Below, in pieces: positions 28,044-36,200 of a DNA stretch of 64,000 bases. Made by a program: the position numbers and the translations under genes. Source of the stretch: Stenotrophomonas bentonitica (GTDB taxonomy: Bacteria; Pseudomonadota; Gammaproteobacteria; Xanthomonadales; Xanthomonadaceae); NCBI RefSeq assembly GCF_002887735.1, contig NZ_PKQP01000004.1, forward strand, positions 186,001 to 250,000, read 5' to 3'. The notes below the pieces were generated by a model. The model ran no database searches, was not told the DNA's origin, and saw only the letters and a list, made by a program, of their open reading frames with translations. Within the stretch, counting starts at the first letter, position 1. Every line of letters begins with the position of its first letter.

Positions 28044-28838
28044 TCAGTTGCCAGCGGGCAACCAGAGCAGCAAGGCCGCGCCCAGTGCGATGCGGTAGAC
28101 CGCGAACGCCGTGAACTTGTGCGACTTGATGTAGCCCAGCAACCACTTCACTACGATGAAGCCGGTGACGACCGCGGCAAGGAAGGCCACGCCGACGTCG
28201 GTCCAGTTCTCACTGGCGAGCTTGCCGTCCTTGGCCAGTTCCAGGAAGGCATAGCCGCTGGCGGCGAACATGGTCGGGATGCCGACCAGGAACACGAACT
28301 CGGTGGCTTTCGCGCGGCGGCTCAGGCCGAACAGCATCGCGATGAAGATCGCCGCCGCCGACCGCGAGGTGCCCGGGAACACACCGGCCACCACCTGCGC
28401 CACACCGACCAGGATGGCGACCTTCCAGGTCACCTCATCGCGCTCGGGCAGGCGTGCGGTGTAGGCCTCCACCAGGATCATCCACAGGCCGCCGATGATC
28501 AGTGCCCAGGCTACCGGCGTGACCGTCTCCGGCAGTTCCCAGCCGGCCAGGCGGACCGGCAGGCCGACCACGGCGGTGACCAGGAAGGCGGTGCCGAGCT
28601 TGAGCACGTAATCGCGGTTGGCGCGCTCATGCAGGCCGGTCGCCAGGGTCCACAGCCGCTGCCGGAACACCAGCGTGATCGCCAGGATCGCGCCGGCCTG
28701 GATGATGATGTTGAAGAAGTCCGAGCGTGCGCCCAACCAGTGCTGGGCGATCAGCAGGTGGCCGGTGCTGGAGATCGGCAGGAATTCGGTGAGGCCTTCA
28801 AGAATGCCCAGAAGGAGGGCGGAGAGCAGGTCGGACAT
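28044..28838 (-). CDS. uppP: Undecaprenyl-diphosphatase UppP (BacA)
   Basis: A 264-residue integral membrane phosphatase starting at ATG 28838. It recycles undecaprenyl diphosphate to the monophosphate carrier used for peptidoglycan and other envelope glycans, and high dosage confers bacitracin resistance. Signature motifs are EGLTEFLPISSTGHL near the N-terminus and PGTSRSAAAIFIAM in the middle. About eight membrane segments are visible and the length is canonical. It is divergent from glnA across a 223-base regulatory region. Confidence 0.95.
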   Translation of the reverse strand: MSDLLSALLLGILEGLTEFLPISSTGHLLIAQHWLGARSDFFNIIIQAGAILAITLVFRQRLWTLATGLHERANRDYVLKLGTAFLVTAVVGLPVRLAGWELPETVTPVAWALIIGGLWMILVEAYTARLPERDEVTWKVAILVGVAQVVAGVFPGTSRSAAAIFIAMLFGLSRRAKATEFVFLVGIPTMFAASGYAFLELAKDGKLASENWTDVGVAFLAAVVTGFIVVKWLLGYIKSHKFTAFAVYRIALGAALLLWLPAGN

Positions 28839-28897
28839 CGGGGGGGCTGGGGCTCGGAATGGGTGAAATCGGGAGGCAGCATAAAACATCCGCGTCC

Positions 28898-28914
28898 CGC
28901 ACCAAATGTGTGCG
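28898..28914. promoter_or_regulatory. NtrC-binding site 1 upstream of glnA
   Basis: CGCACCAAATGTGTGCG: perfect 5-bp inverted arms with a 7-bp spacer, close to the enterobacterial consensus TGCACCNNNNNGGTGCA. Its centre is about 128 bp upstream of the start predicted from the sigma-54 promoter, matching the remote position of NtrC enhancers. Confidence 0.75.
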
Positions 28915-28926
28915 TGGTGCAGGGGG

Positions 28927-28943
28927 TGCACTATTTTGGTGCG
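28927..28943. promoter_or_regulatory. NtrC-binding site 2 upstream of glnA
   Basis: TGCACTATTTTGGTGCG, almost identical to the strong glnA enhancer site of enteric bacteria. Its centre is about 99 bp upstream of the predicted transcription start and about 29 bp from site 1, so the two lie roughly three helical turns apart. Confidence 0.85.
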
Positions 28944-29007
28944 GATGGGCGTGCACTGCGGGGGCGGGCAGCCCAGTGAAATCAAGGGTTTGTGAAGTCT
29001 GAAAAGT

Positions 29008-29023
29008 TGGCACGGGGATTGCT
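29008..29023 (+). promoter_or_regulatory. Sigma-54 promoter of glnA
   Basis: TGGCACG-GGGA-TTGCT matches the -24/-12 consensus TGGCACGNNNNTTGCW at every defined position, with the required 10 bases between GG and GC. Transcription should start near 29034, about 28 bases before the glnA start codon. Confidence 0.92.
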
Positions 29024-29061
29024 CTATCCACTCAGGCAATCACCCATCTGAGGTTTCACCG

Positions 29062-30471
29062 ATGTCCGTGGAAAATGTTGAGAAGCTGATCAAGGACAAC
29101 CAGATCGAGTTCGTCGACCTGCGTTTCGTCGATATGCGTGGTATCGAGCAGCACGTCACCTTCCCGGTCAGCATCGTGGAGCCGTCGCTGTTTGAAGAAG
29201 GCAAGATGTTCGATGGCAGCTCGATCGCCGGCTGGAAGGGCATCAACGAGTCGGACATGGTCCTGCTGCCGGACCCGTCCAGCGCCTACATCGACCCGTT
29301 CTACGCCGACCCGACCCTGGTCATCAGCTGCGACATCCTCGATCCGGCCACCATGCAGCCGTACGGCCGCTGCCCGCGCGGCATCGCCAAGCGCGCCGAG
29401 GCTTACCTGAAGTCCTCCGGCATCGCCGAGCAGGCCTTCTTCGGTCCGGAGCCGGAGTTCTTCATCTTCGATTCGGTCCGCTTCGCCAACGACATGGGCC
29501 ACACCTTCTTCAAGATCGATTCCGAAGAAGCGGCCTGGAGCACCGGTGACAAGTACGACGGCGCCAACAGCGGCTACCGTCCGGCCGTCAAGGGCGGCTA
29601 CTTCCCGGTCCCGCCGACCGACTCGCTGCACGACCTGCGTGCGGAAATGTGCAAGACCCTGGAACAGGTCGGCATCGAAGTGGAAGTGCAGCACCACGAA
29701 GTGGCGACCGCCGGCCAGTGCGAGATCGGCACCAAGTTCAGCACCCTGGTGCAGAAGGCCGATGAACTGCTGCGCATGAAGCACGTCATCAAGAACGTCG
29801 CCCACCGCAACGGCAAGACCGCCACCTTCATGCCCAAGCCGCTGGTCGGCGACAACGGCAGCGGCATGCACGTGCACCAGTCGCTCTCCAAGGGCGGCAC
29901 CAACCTGTTCTCCGGTGATGGCTACGGCGGCCTGAGCCAGCTGGCGCTGTGGTACATCGGCGGCATCTTCAAGCACGCCAAGGCGATCAATGCCTTCGCC
30001 AACTCTGGCACCAACAGCTACAAGCGCCTGGTCCCGGGCTTCGAAGCCCCGGTGATGCTGGCCTACTCGGCCCGCAACCGTTCCGCCTCGTGCCGCATTC
30101 CGTGGGTGTCCAACCCGAAGGCGCGCCGCATCGAAATGCGCTTCCCCGATCCGATCCAGTCCGGCTACCTGACCTTCACCGTGCTGATGATGGCCGGCCT
30201 GGACGGCATCAAGAACCAGATCGACCCGGGCGCACCGAGCGACAAGGATCTGTACGACCTGCCGCCGGAAGAAGAGAAGCTGATCCCGCAGGTCTGCTCC
30301 TCGCTGGACCAGGCCCTGGAAGCGCTGGACAAGGACCGCGAGTTCCTCAAGGCCGGTGGCGTGATGAGCGACGACTTCATCGACGGCTACATCGCGCTGA
30401 AGATGCAGGAAGTCACCAAGTTCCGCGCGGCGACCCACCCGCTCGAGTACCAGATGTACTACGCGAACTGA
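29062..30471 (+). CDS. glnA: Glutamine synthetase type I
   Basis: A 469-residue enzyme that makes glutamine from glutamate, ammonia and ATP in the cytoplasm. The GSI signature blocks are intact, including [18 protein letters not shown] and [10 protein letters not shown]. The adenylylation site used by GlnE is present at Tyr398 (KDLYDLPPE), so activity should be controlled by reversible adenylylation. Transcription is from a strong sigma-54 promoter with two NtrC sites, and a long hairpin terminator follows. The downstream glnK-amtB and ntrB-ntrC genes form the rest of the nitrogen module. Confidence 0.97.
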   Translation: MSVENVEKLIKDNQIEFVDLRFVDMRGIEQHVTFPVSIVEPSLFEEGKMFDGSSIAGWKGINESDMVLLPDPSSAYIDPFYADPTLVISCDILDPATMQPYGRCPRGIAKRAEAYLKSSGIAEQAFFGPEPEFFIFDSVRFANDMGHTFFKIDSEEAAWSTGDKYDGANSGYRPAVKGGYFPVPPTDSLHDLRAEMCKTLEQVGIEVEVQHHEVATAGQCEIGTKFSTLVQKADELLRMKHVIKNVAHRNGKTATFMPKPLVGDNGSGMHVHQSLSKGGTNLFSGDGYGGLSQLALWYIGGIFKHAKAINAFANSGTNSYKRLVPGFEAPVMLAYSARNRSASCRIPWVSNPKARRIEMRFPDPIQSGYLTFTVLMMAGLDGIKNQIDPGAPSDKDLYDLPPEEEKLIPQVCSSLDQALEALDKDREFLKAGGVMSDDFIDGYIALKMQEVTKFRAATHPLEYQMYYAN

Positions 30472-30480
30472 GCAACAGGT

Positions 30481-30521
30481 GACGATGACGAAGGATTTCC
30501 CTCCCACCCTTCGTCATCGTC
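30481..30521 (+). terminator. glnA terminator
   Basis: 14-bp perfect stem GACGATGACGAAGG/CCTTCGTCATCGTC with a 13-base loop, starting 9 bases after the glnA stop. The T-rich stretch begins several bases later (GCCGCTTTT), so it may act partly as an mRNA-stabilising stem. Confidence 0.75.
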
Positions 30522-30561
30522 GCCGCTTTTCCGGCTGGGGAGCCGGCAAGGCGACCATGTT

Positions 30562-30616
30562 GTAGAGCGGACCGTCGGTCCGCTGAAAAAGGTAGAGCGG
30601 ACCGTTGGTCCGCTCT
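30562..30616 (+). repeat. Tandem pair of SMAG-type REP elements
   Basis: Two rightward GTAG-headed copies (30562-30584 and 30592-30616) share the stem AGCGGACC/GGTCCGCT, with loops GTC and GTT. The second ends in CTAC, giving an extended 11-bp stem. Confidence 0.88.
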
Positions 30617-30734
30617 ACCACCAGGGGCAAGAGACCGGACGCGTGTCATGGGCCCTTCCTCCCTCCCGCGTCACCGCTGGCGTCGCCCTTCGGGCGTCGG
30701 CAACGGCGTGGCCCATGCAACGTTCGGCGCAACG

Positions 30735-30764
30735 ACCGGCGGCCATGTGCAAGTGGCCGCCGGT
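30735..30764 (+). promoter_or_regulatory. Stable hairpin in the glnK leader
   Basis: Perfect 11-bp stem ACCGGCGGCCA/TGGCCGCCGGT with an 8-base loop, lying 54 bases before the glnK start. No T-tract follows, so it is not a classical terminator. It could be a leader structure or a decayed REP element. Confidence 0.45.
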
Positions 30765-30767
30765 TGA

Positions 30768-31157
<390 letters not shown>

Positions 31158-31175
31158 CCCCACTCGGAGCCCACA

Positions 31176-32609
31176 ATGAAGACCTCTTTGTTCACCGGGT
31201 GGCAAGCCCGGTTCCATGCCGTGTGCCTGATGATGGTGCTCAGCGCGCTGGCCGTCGGTGCCTTCTCCACCAGTGCGCACGCCCAGGCCCAGGTTACCCC
31301 GGCACCGTCGGAGACGGTCGCGGTCGAGCCGCTGCCGGCCACGCCGGAAGCCACGGCCGCCCCGGTCGCCGAAGCCGCCGCGGCGGCCACGTTCGATCAC
31401 GGCGATGTCGCCTGGATGCTCACCTCCACCCTGCTGGTGCTGCTGATGGTGGTGCCGGGCCTGGCCCTGTTCTACGGCGGCCTGGTGCGCTCCAAGAACG
31501 TGCTGTCCATCCTCAGCCAGATCCTGGTGGTGTTCTCGCTGGTGCTGATGCTGTGGGTGGCCTACGGCTACAGCGCGGTGTTCAGCCAAGGCAACGCCTT
31601 CTTCGGCTCGTTCACCGAGTTCGCCTTCCTCAAGGGCTTCGGCCCGGATACCGTCGGCAACACGCCGATCGCCGGCCTGCCGGACTACCTGTTCGTCGCC
31701 TTCCAGTCGACCTTCGCCGGCATTACCACCGCGCTGATCGTCGGTGCGTTCGCCGAGCGCATCAAGTTCAAGGCCGTGCTGCTGTTCTCGGCCCTGTGGT
31801 TCACCCTGAGCTACATCCCGATGGCGCACATCGTGTGGGGCGGCGGCTATCTGGGTGAGATGGGCGCGATCGACTTCGCCGGTGGCACCGTGGTCCACAT
31901 CAATGCCGGCGTGGCGGGCCTGGTGGGGGCGTACTTCGTCGGCAAGCGCATCGGCTACGGCCAGACCGCATTGAAGCCGCACAACGTGCCGTTCACCTAC
32001 ATCGGCGCGATGCTGCTGTGGGTGGGCTGGTTCGGCTTCAACGCCGGCTCGGCCGCCGCCGCCGACACCGTCGCCTCGCTGGCCTTCATCAACACCATCC
32101 TCGCCACCGCCGCCGCGGTACTGGGCTGGACCCTGGTCGAAGCGGTCAGCAAGGGCAAGCCGTCCGCGCTGGGCGCTGCCTCCGGCGCCGTCGCCGGCCT
32201 GGTCGGCATCACCCCGGCCTGCGGCACCGTCGGCCCGCTGGGCGCGATCGTGATCGGCCTGGTCGCCGGCGTGGTCTGCGTCTGGGGCGTCACCGGCCTC
32301 AAGCGCCTGCTCAAGGTCGATGACACCGCCGATGTGTTCGGCGTGCACGGCATCGGCGGCATCGTCGGTGCGCTGCTCACCGGTGTGTTCAGCGCGCAAT
32401 CGCTGGGCGGCACCAAGGCCGACCTGGACATCGGCCACCAGGTCTGGGTGCAGCTGGTCAGCGTCGGCTTCACCATCGTCTGGTGTGCCGTAGCCACCGT
32501 GCTGATCCTGCTGGTGGTGCGCATGGTGTTTGGCCTGCGCGTCACTGAAGAAGCAGAGCGCACCGGCCTGGACGTCACCTCGCACGGCGAGTCGGCCTAC
32601 GAGGCCTGA
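31176..32609 (+). CDS. amtB: Ammonium transporter AmtB
   Basis: A 477-residue inner-membrane ammonium channel. A signal peptide (LSALAVGAFSTSAHAQAQ) and an Ala/Pro/Thr-rich linker (about residues 40-68) precede eleven membrane helices beginning at VAWMLTSTLLVLLMVVPGLA. The twin-His pore residues are in GGTVVHINAG and VFGVHGIGG. The family signature GLALFYGGLVRSKN is present. It is co-transcribed with glnK. The two-part terminator after it is strong. Confidence 0.96.
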   Translation: MKTSLFTGWQARFHAVCLMMVLSALAVGAFSTSAHAQAQVTPAPSETVAVEPLPATPEATAAPVAEAAAAATFDHGDVAWMLTSTLLVLLMVVPGLALFYGGLVRSKNVLSILSQILVVFSLVLMLWVAYGYSAVFSQGNAFFGSFTEFAFLKGFGPDTVGNTPIAGLPDYLFVAFQSTFAGITTALIVGAFAERIKFKAVLLFSALWFTLSYIPMAHIVWGGGYLGEMGAIDFAGGTVVHINAGVAGLVGAYFVGKRIGYGQTALKPHNVPFTYIGAMLLWVGWFGFNAGSAAAADTVASLAFINTILATAAAVLGWTLVEAVSKGKPSALGAASGAVAGLVGITPACGTVGPLGAIVIGLVAGVVCVWGVTGLKRLLKVDDTADVFGVHGIGGIVGALLTGVFSAQSLGGTKADLDIGHQVWVQLVSVGFTIVWCAVATVLILLVVRMVFGLRVTEEAERTGLDVTSHGESAYEA

Positions 32610-32658
32610 TCCGCGCGCGCTACCGCATTAGAAACGAGAGAGAGATGTTCTACCTTTG

Positions 32659-32686
32659 CCGGCGGCCTTCGGGTCGCCGGTTTTTT
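32659..32686 (+). terminator. Intrinsic terminator of glnK-amtB
   Basis: Stem CCGGCG/CGCCGG, extended by inner pairs around a UUCG-like loop, then six T residues (32681-32686). This is a classical Rho-independent terminator 49 bases after the amtB stop. Confidence 0.92.
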
Positions 32687-32750
32687 GTGGGCGCCTGCCG
32701 GGCATTACCGTGCTTTGGCAGCTGATCGTGCAATCACGCACAATGCAGGC

Positions 32751-33500
32751 ATGCACGTGACCCGTACTTCCCTCGCACTGCTCGCCCTTCTGCTGCTCGC
32801 CGCCTGCGCCAGCACCGAGGTCCGCAGCCCGCTCGCCACCTGGGTGCCGTCGCCGAACCACAACGCGCGCGCGCCGGTGGTGATCGTGCTGCACCACACC
32901 GATCAGCATTCCGTGCAGCAGAGCCTGGACACGCTGCGCAGCGCCAACAGCGGCGGCAAGGTCAGTTCGCACTATCTGGTCGGGGCCGATGGCCACATCT
33001 ACCAACTGGTCGGCGATGACCGGCGCGCCTGGCATGCCGGTCCCGGTCGCTGGGGGACGATCACCGATCTCAACTCGGCCTCGATCGGCATCGAGATCGA
33101 CAACGATGGCGACACGCCGTTCGCACCGGCACAGATCGCGGCCCTGATCCGCCTGCTGGATGACCTGTGCACGCGCCTGCGCATTCCGCCCAGCCAGATC
33201 ATCGCGCATGCCGATCTGGCCCCCTCGCGCAAGCAGGATCCCAGCCGTTTCTTCCCGTGGCAGCAACTGGCCGAAGCCGGTTTCGGCGTATGGCCGCGCG
33301 CAGCCGATGGCCCGGCACCGGCCGGCTTTGATGCCTGGATGGCCCTGCAGGCCTTCGGCTACCCGATGGACGACCGGGCGGCCGCCGTCGGCGCCTTCCA
33401 TCGCCGCTTCCGCGGGCGCGACGATCTTCCCGCAGATCTTGATGCCGAAGACGCCCGCATCCTGCACTCGCTGCTGCTGCAACAGGAACGCAGCCCATGA
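32751..33500 (+). CDS. N-acetylmuramoyl-L-alanine amidase lipoprotein (AmpD-like)
   Basis: A 249-residue protein starting at ATG 32751 (MHVTRTSLALLALLLLAACA), a lipoprotein signal with lipobox LLAAC. The amidase_2 domain follows. Zinc ligands are probably the His in VIVLHHTD, the His in IIAHADLAPSRKQDPS, and the Asp or His after it. The C-terminal 70 residues form a PG-binding-like helical region. It should cleave the amide between MurNAc and L-Ala in periplasmic peptidoglycan or muropeptides, unlike cytosolic AmpD. It overlaps mltA by 4 bases, coupling two peptidoglycan-degrading enzymes. Confidence 0.9.
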   Translation: MHVTRTSLALLALLLLAACASTEVRSPLATWVPSPNHNARAPVVIVLHHTDQHSVQQSLDTLRSANSGGKVSSHYLVGADGHIYQLVGDDRRAWHAGPGRWGTITDLNSASIGIEIDNDGDTPFAPAQIAALIRLLDDLCTRLRIPPSQIIAHADLAPSRKQDPSRFFPWQQLAEAGFGVWPRAADGPAPAGFDAWMALQAFGYPMDDRAAAVGAFHRRFRGRDDLPADLDAEDARILHSLLLQQERSP

Positions 33501-34675
33501 AGTCCGATTCCCTTCGCCACGCACTCAAGCACGCCGCGCTGTCGGGGGTCGGGTTGGCCATGTTGAGCGCCTGCGCGGTCGCGCCGCAGCGCCCTGCGTC
33601 ATCGCCAGCGACCGTGCCCACCAGCACCTACGCAAAGACGAGTTGGAACGCATTGCCCGCCGTCGCGGACGCCGATCTGCAGGCCGGCTTCGCCGCCTGG
33701 CGCAGTGCCTGCCCGCGCCTGAAGACAGAGGCCAACTGGGCACCCACCTGCGCCGCGGCCGCCAAGGTTGCCACCACGCCGGCCGCCATCCGCCAGTTCC
33801 TGCAGGCGAATCTCGACGTCTATGCCCTGCGCGCCGGTGGCAACCGGGCCGATGGCCTGATCACCGGTTACTACGAGCCGATCTATGCCGGCAGCCTCAC
33901 CCGCACCGCCAAGGCGGCGGTGCCGGTGTACGGTGTGCCCGACGACATGATCAGCGTCCAGCTCGAGAGTCTTTATCCCGAACTCAAGGGCAAGCGCCTG
34001 CGCGGACGCGTGGAAGGGCGCGTGCTCAAGCCGTATGACGATGCCGCGCGGATCGCCGCGAACGGCGTCAAGGCACCCGTACTGGCCTGGCTGACCAGCC
34101 CGATGGACCTGCAGTTCCTGCAGATCCAGGGATCGGGCCGCGTCCAGCTGGCCGATGGCCGTCAGCTGCGGATCGCCTACGCCGACCAGAATGGCCATCC
34201 CTATCGCCCCATCGGCCGCTGGCTGGTGGAGCAGGGTGAACTGAAGCAAGCCGACGTCAGCATGGCCGCCATCCGCGCCTGGGCCGATGCCCACCCGACC
34301 CGTGTGCCCGAACTGCTTGCCAGCAATCCCAGCTATGTGTTCTTCACCCGCGGCCCGGACAGCGACGAAGGCCCGCGCGGCTCGTTGAACGTGCCGCTGA
34401 CCGCCGGCTACAGCGTTGCCGTGGATCGCAACGTGGTGCCGTTGGGCAGCCTGCTGTGGCTGTCCACCACGCGCCCGGGCGGCACCGCGCTGGTGCGCCC
34501 GGTCGCCGCGCAGGATACCGGCGGTGCCATCACCGGTGAGGTCCGCGCGGACCTGTTCTGGGGCACCGGCGATGCGGCCGGCGAACTGGCGGGGCACATG
34601 AAGCAGAAGGGCACGATCTGGATGTTGTGGCCGAAGGGCGTGGCGTTGCCGAAGGCGCCGGTCACGGCGAACTGA
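33497..34675 (+). CDS. mltA: Membrane-bound lytic murein transglycosylase A
   Basis: A 392-residue lipoprotein (lipobox MLSACAV) that cleaves the MurNAc-GlcNAc bond of peptidoglycan with formation of the 1,6-anhydro product. The MltA domain motif YYEPIYAGSLTR and the 3D domain are present. The catalytic Asp is in RPVAAQDTGGAITG, typical of MltA and its relatives. The start (ATG 33497) overlaps the stop of the amidase gene by 4 bases, indicating translational coupling. Confidence 0.94.
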   Translation: MKSDSLRHALKHAALSGVGLAMLSACAVAPQRPASSPATVPTSTYAKTSWNALPAVADADLQAGFAAWRSACPRLKTEANWAPTCAAAAKVATTPAAIRQFLQANLDVYALRAGGNRADGLITGYYEPIYAGSLTRTAKAAVPVYGVPDDMISVQLESLYPELKGKRLRGRVEGRVLKPYDDAARIAANGVKAPVLAWLTSPMDLQFLQIQGSGRVQLADGRQLRIAYADQNGHPYRPIGRWLVEQGELKQADVSMAAIRAWADAHPTRVPELLASNPSYVFFTRGPDSDEGPRGSLNVPLTAGYSVAVDRNVVPLGSLLWLSTTRPGGTALVRPVAAQDTGGAITGEVRADLFWGTGDAAGELAGHMKQKGTIWMLWPKGVALPKAPVTAN

Positions 34676-34736
34676 CGACGCGCGGATCTGGTGGAGGCGG
34701 GTATACGTGCGGTTGTTGCAGCGCCCGGGAGGGCTC

Positions 34737-35087
34737 ATGAAGGTCAAACGCATCATCGCCAATATCGCCGCGTCCGATCCGTCCGCCGCGGACAGTTTCT
34801 ATCGGGACATCCTCGGCCTGGAGCTGGTCATGGATCACGGCTGGATCCGCACCTATGCGGGATCCGCGGATATGACCGTCCAGGTGAGTGTGGCGTCCGA
34901 AGGCGGCTCCGGTACCGCCGTGCCCGATCTCTCCATCGAGGTCGACGATCTGGACGAACTGCTTCGTCGGGTGAACGCGGCCAACCTCCCCATCGCCTAT
35001 GGCCCAGCCAACGAACCGTGGGGCGTGCGTCGGTTCTACCTCCGCGATCCGTTGGGCCGGCTGGTCAACATCCTGCAGCATGCGTGA
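34737..35087 (+). CDS. VOC-family (glyoxalase-like) protein
   Basis: A 116-residue protein of the vicinal oxygen chelate fold. Start ATG 34737 (MKVKRIIANIAASDPSAADS) has GGGAGGG upstream. The N-terminal beta-alpha-beta unit (SFYRDILGLELVMDHGW) and the C-terminal RRFYLRDPLGRLVNILQHA are typical of VOC monomers of resistance/dioxygenase type. Catalytic activity cannot be inferred. It lies between mltA and ntrB and may be independently transcribed. Confidence 0.85.
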   Translation: MKVKRIIANIAASDPSAADSFYRDILGLELVMDHGWIRTYAGSADMTVQVSVASEGGSGTAVPDLSIEVDDLDELLRRVNAANLPIAYGPANEPWGVRRFYLRDPLGRLVNILQHA

Positions 35088-35124
35088 GCGAGGCAGGAAA
35101 CCGGGATCAACAGGCTTGCCGTTT

Positions 35125-35141
35125 TGCACTACATTGGTGCA
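35125..35141. promoter_or_regulatory. NtrC operator abutting the ntrB start codon
   Basis: TGCACTACATTGGTGCA has perfect 5-bp inverted arms and matches the NtrC consensus almost exactly. The next base is the A of the ntrB ATG. TACATT inside it (35130-35135) could be a -10 box that places transcription start on that A, which would make the transcript leaderless and NtrC a repressor of its own operon. Confidence 0.8.
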
Positions 35142-36200
35142 ATGACCACCGCGCTCCCGCCTCCCGCCCTCGACGCCCTCGGCACCCCGGTCGCCTGGGC
35201 CGATGCCAGTGGCCGCCTGGTGGGCTGCAATCCCGCCTTCGCGCGCTGGCTGGGCGTGAGCGTGCGGCGCTTGCTGGGCCAGCCGATGGCCTCGCTGGAG
35301 GCCCAGGGCGACGCCCTGGCCCACTTCCTGGCCCGTGACGAGCGCGACACCCTGCGCCTGCACCGGCTGGCCCTGGCGCTGCCGGGCGATGCGCCGCGCT
35401 TTGCCGAGGGCTGGCTGAGCCGCTGGGACGAGGGTGGCTGGTTGCTGGAGGCGCATCCGGTCGATGAATTCCCGGGGCTGGATCCCACGCAGGCGCTGCC
35501 CAGCGCGCTCAGTGCCGCGCTCAAGGGTCTGGCGCACGAGCTGCGTAACCCGCTGGCCGGGTTGAAAGGCGCGGCCCAGCTGCTGGCACGGCGCAACGCG
35601 CAACGCGATCCGGACGAGCGTGAACTGATCGAGCTGATCGGCTCGGAGATCGAACGCCTCAACGGCCTGCTCGAGCAGCTGCTGTCGCCGGCGCCGGCCG
35701 CGCCGCATGCAGCGCTCAACATCCATGCCTCGCTGGAGCGCGTGCTGCGCCTGGCCGAGAGCGAGGGTGGCTGGGCCGTCCGGATGCAGCGCGATTACGA
35801 CCCCAGCATTCCCGAGTTCGATGGCGACGCCGACCGCCTCACCCAGGCCGTGTGGAACCTGGTCCGCAATGCGATCCAGGCCGGTGCGGGCACCGTCACC
35901 CTGCGCACGCGCGTGGAGCACGGCGTGCGGATCACCGATCAGCTGCACCCGCTGGCACTGCGGCTGGAAATCGCCGATGACGGCCGTGGCGTGCCCGAAG
36001 ACCTGGCCGAGCACCTGTTCCTGCCGCTGGTCAGTGGTCGTGCCGAGGGCACCGGGCTGGGCCTGGCGCTGGCGCAGCAGGTCGCGCGCGAGCATCGCGG
36101 CACCCTGACCTACCGCTCGCGCCCGGGCCATACCGTATTCACCGTGCTGCTGCCGATCGGGCAGGGCACCCCCGCCGAGGACACCGCCACTCATGGCTGA
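35142..36200 (+). CDS. ntrB: Nitrogen regulation sensor kinase NtrB (GlnL)
   Basis: A 352-residue cytosolic histidine kinase. An N-terminal PAS-like domain (about residues 5-110) precedes the H-box AHELRNPLAGLKGAAQ with the phosphorylated His132. The N-box DADRLTQAVWNLVRNAIQAG, the G-boxes IADDGRGVP and RAEGTGLGLALAQQVA follow. It autophosphorylates and transfers phosphate to NtrC under nitrogen limitation, controlled by PII. No Shine-Dalgarno sequence precedes ATG 35142 because the NtrC operator occupies that position. It overlaps ntrC by 8 bases. Confidence 0.95.
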   Translation: MTTALPPPALDALGTPVAWADASGRLVGCNPAFARWLGVSVRRLLGQPMASLEAQGDALAHFLARDERDTLRLHRLALALPGDAPRFAEGWLSRWDEGGWLLEAHPVDEFPGLDPTQALPSALSAALKGLAHELRNPLAGLKGAAQLLARRNAQRDPDERELIELIGSEIERLNGLLEQLLSPAPAAPHAALNIHASLERVLRLAESEGGWAVRMQRDYDPSIPEFDGDADRLTQAVWNLVRNAIQAGAGTVTLRTRVEHGVRITDQLHPLALRLEIADDGRGVPEDLAEHLFLPLVSGRAEGTGLGLALAQQVAREHRGTLTYRSRPGHTVFTVLLPIGQGTPAEDTATHG

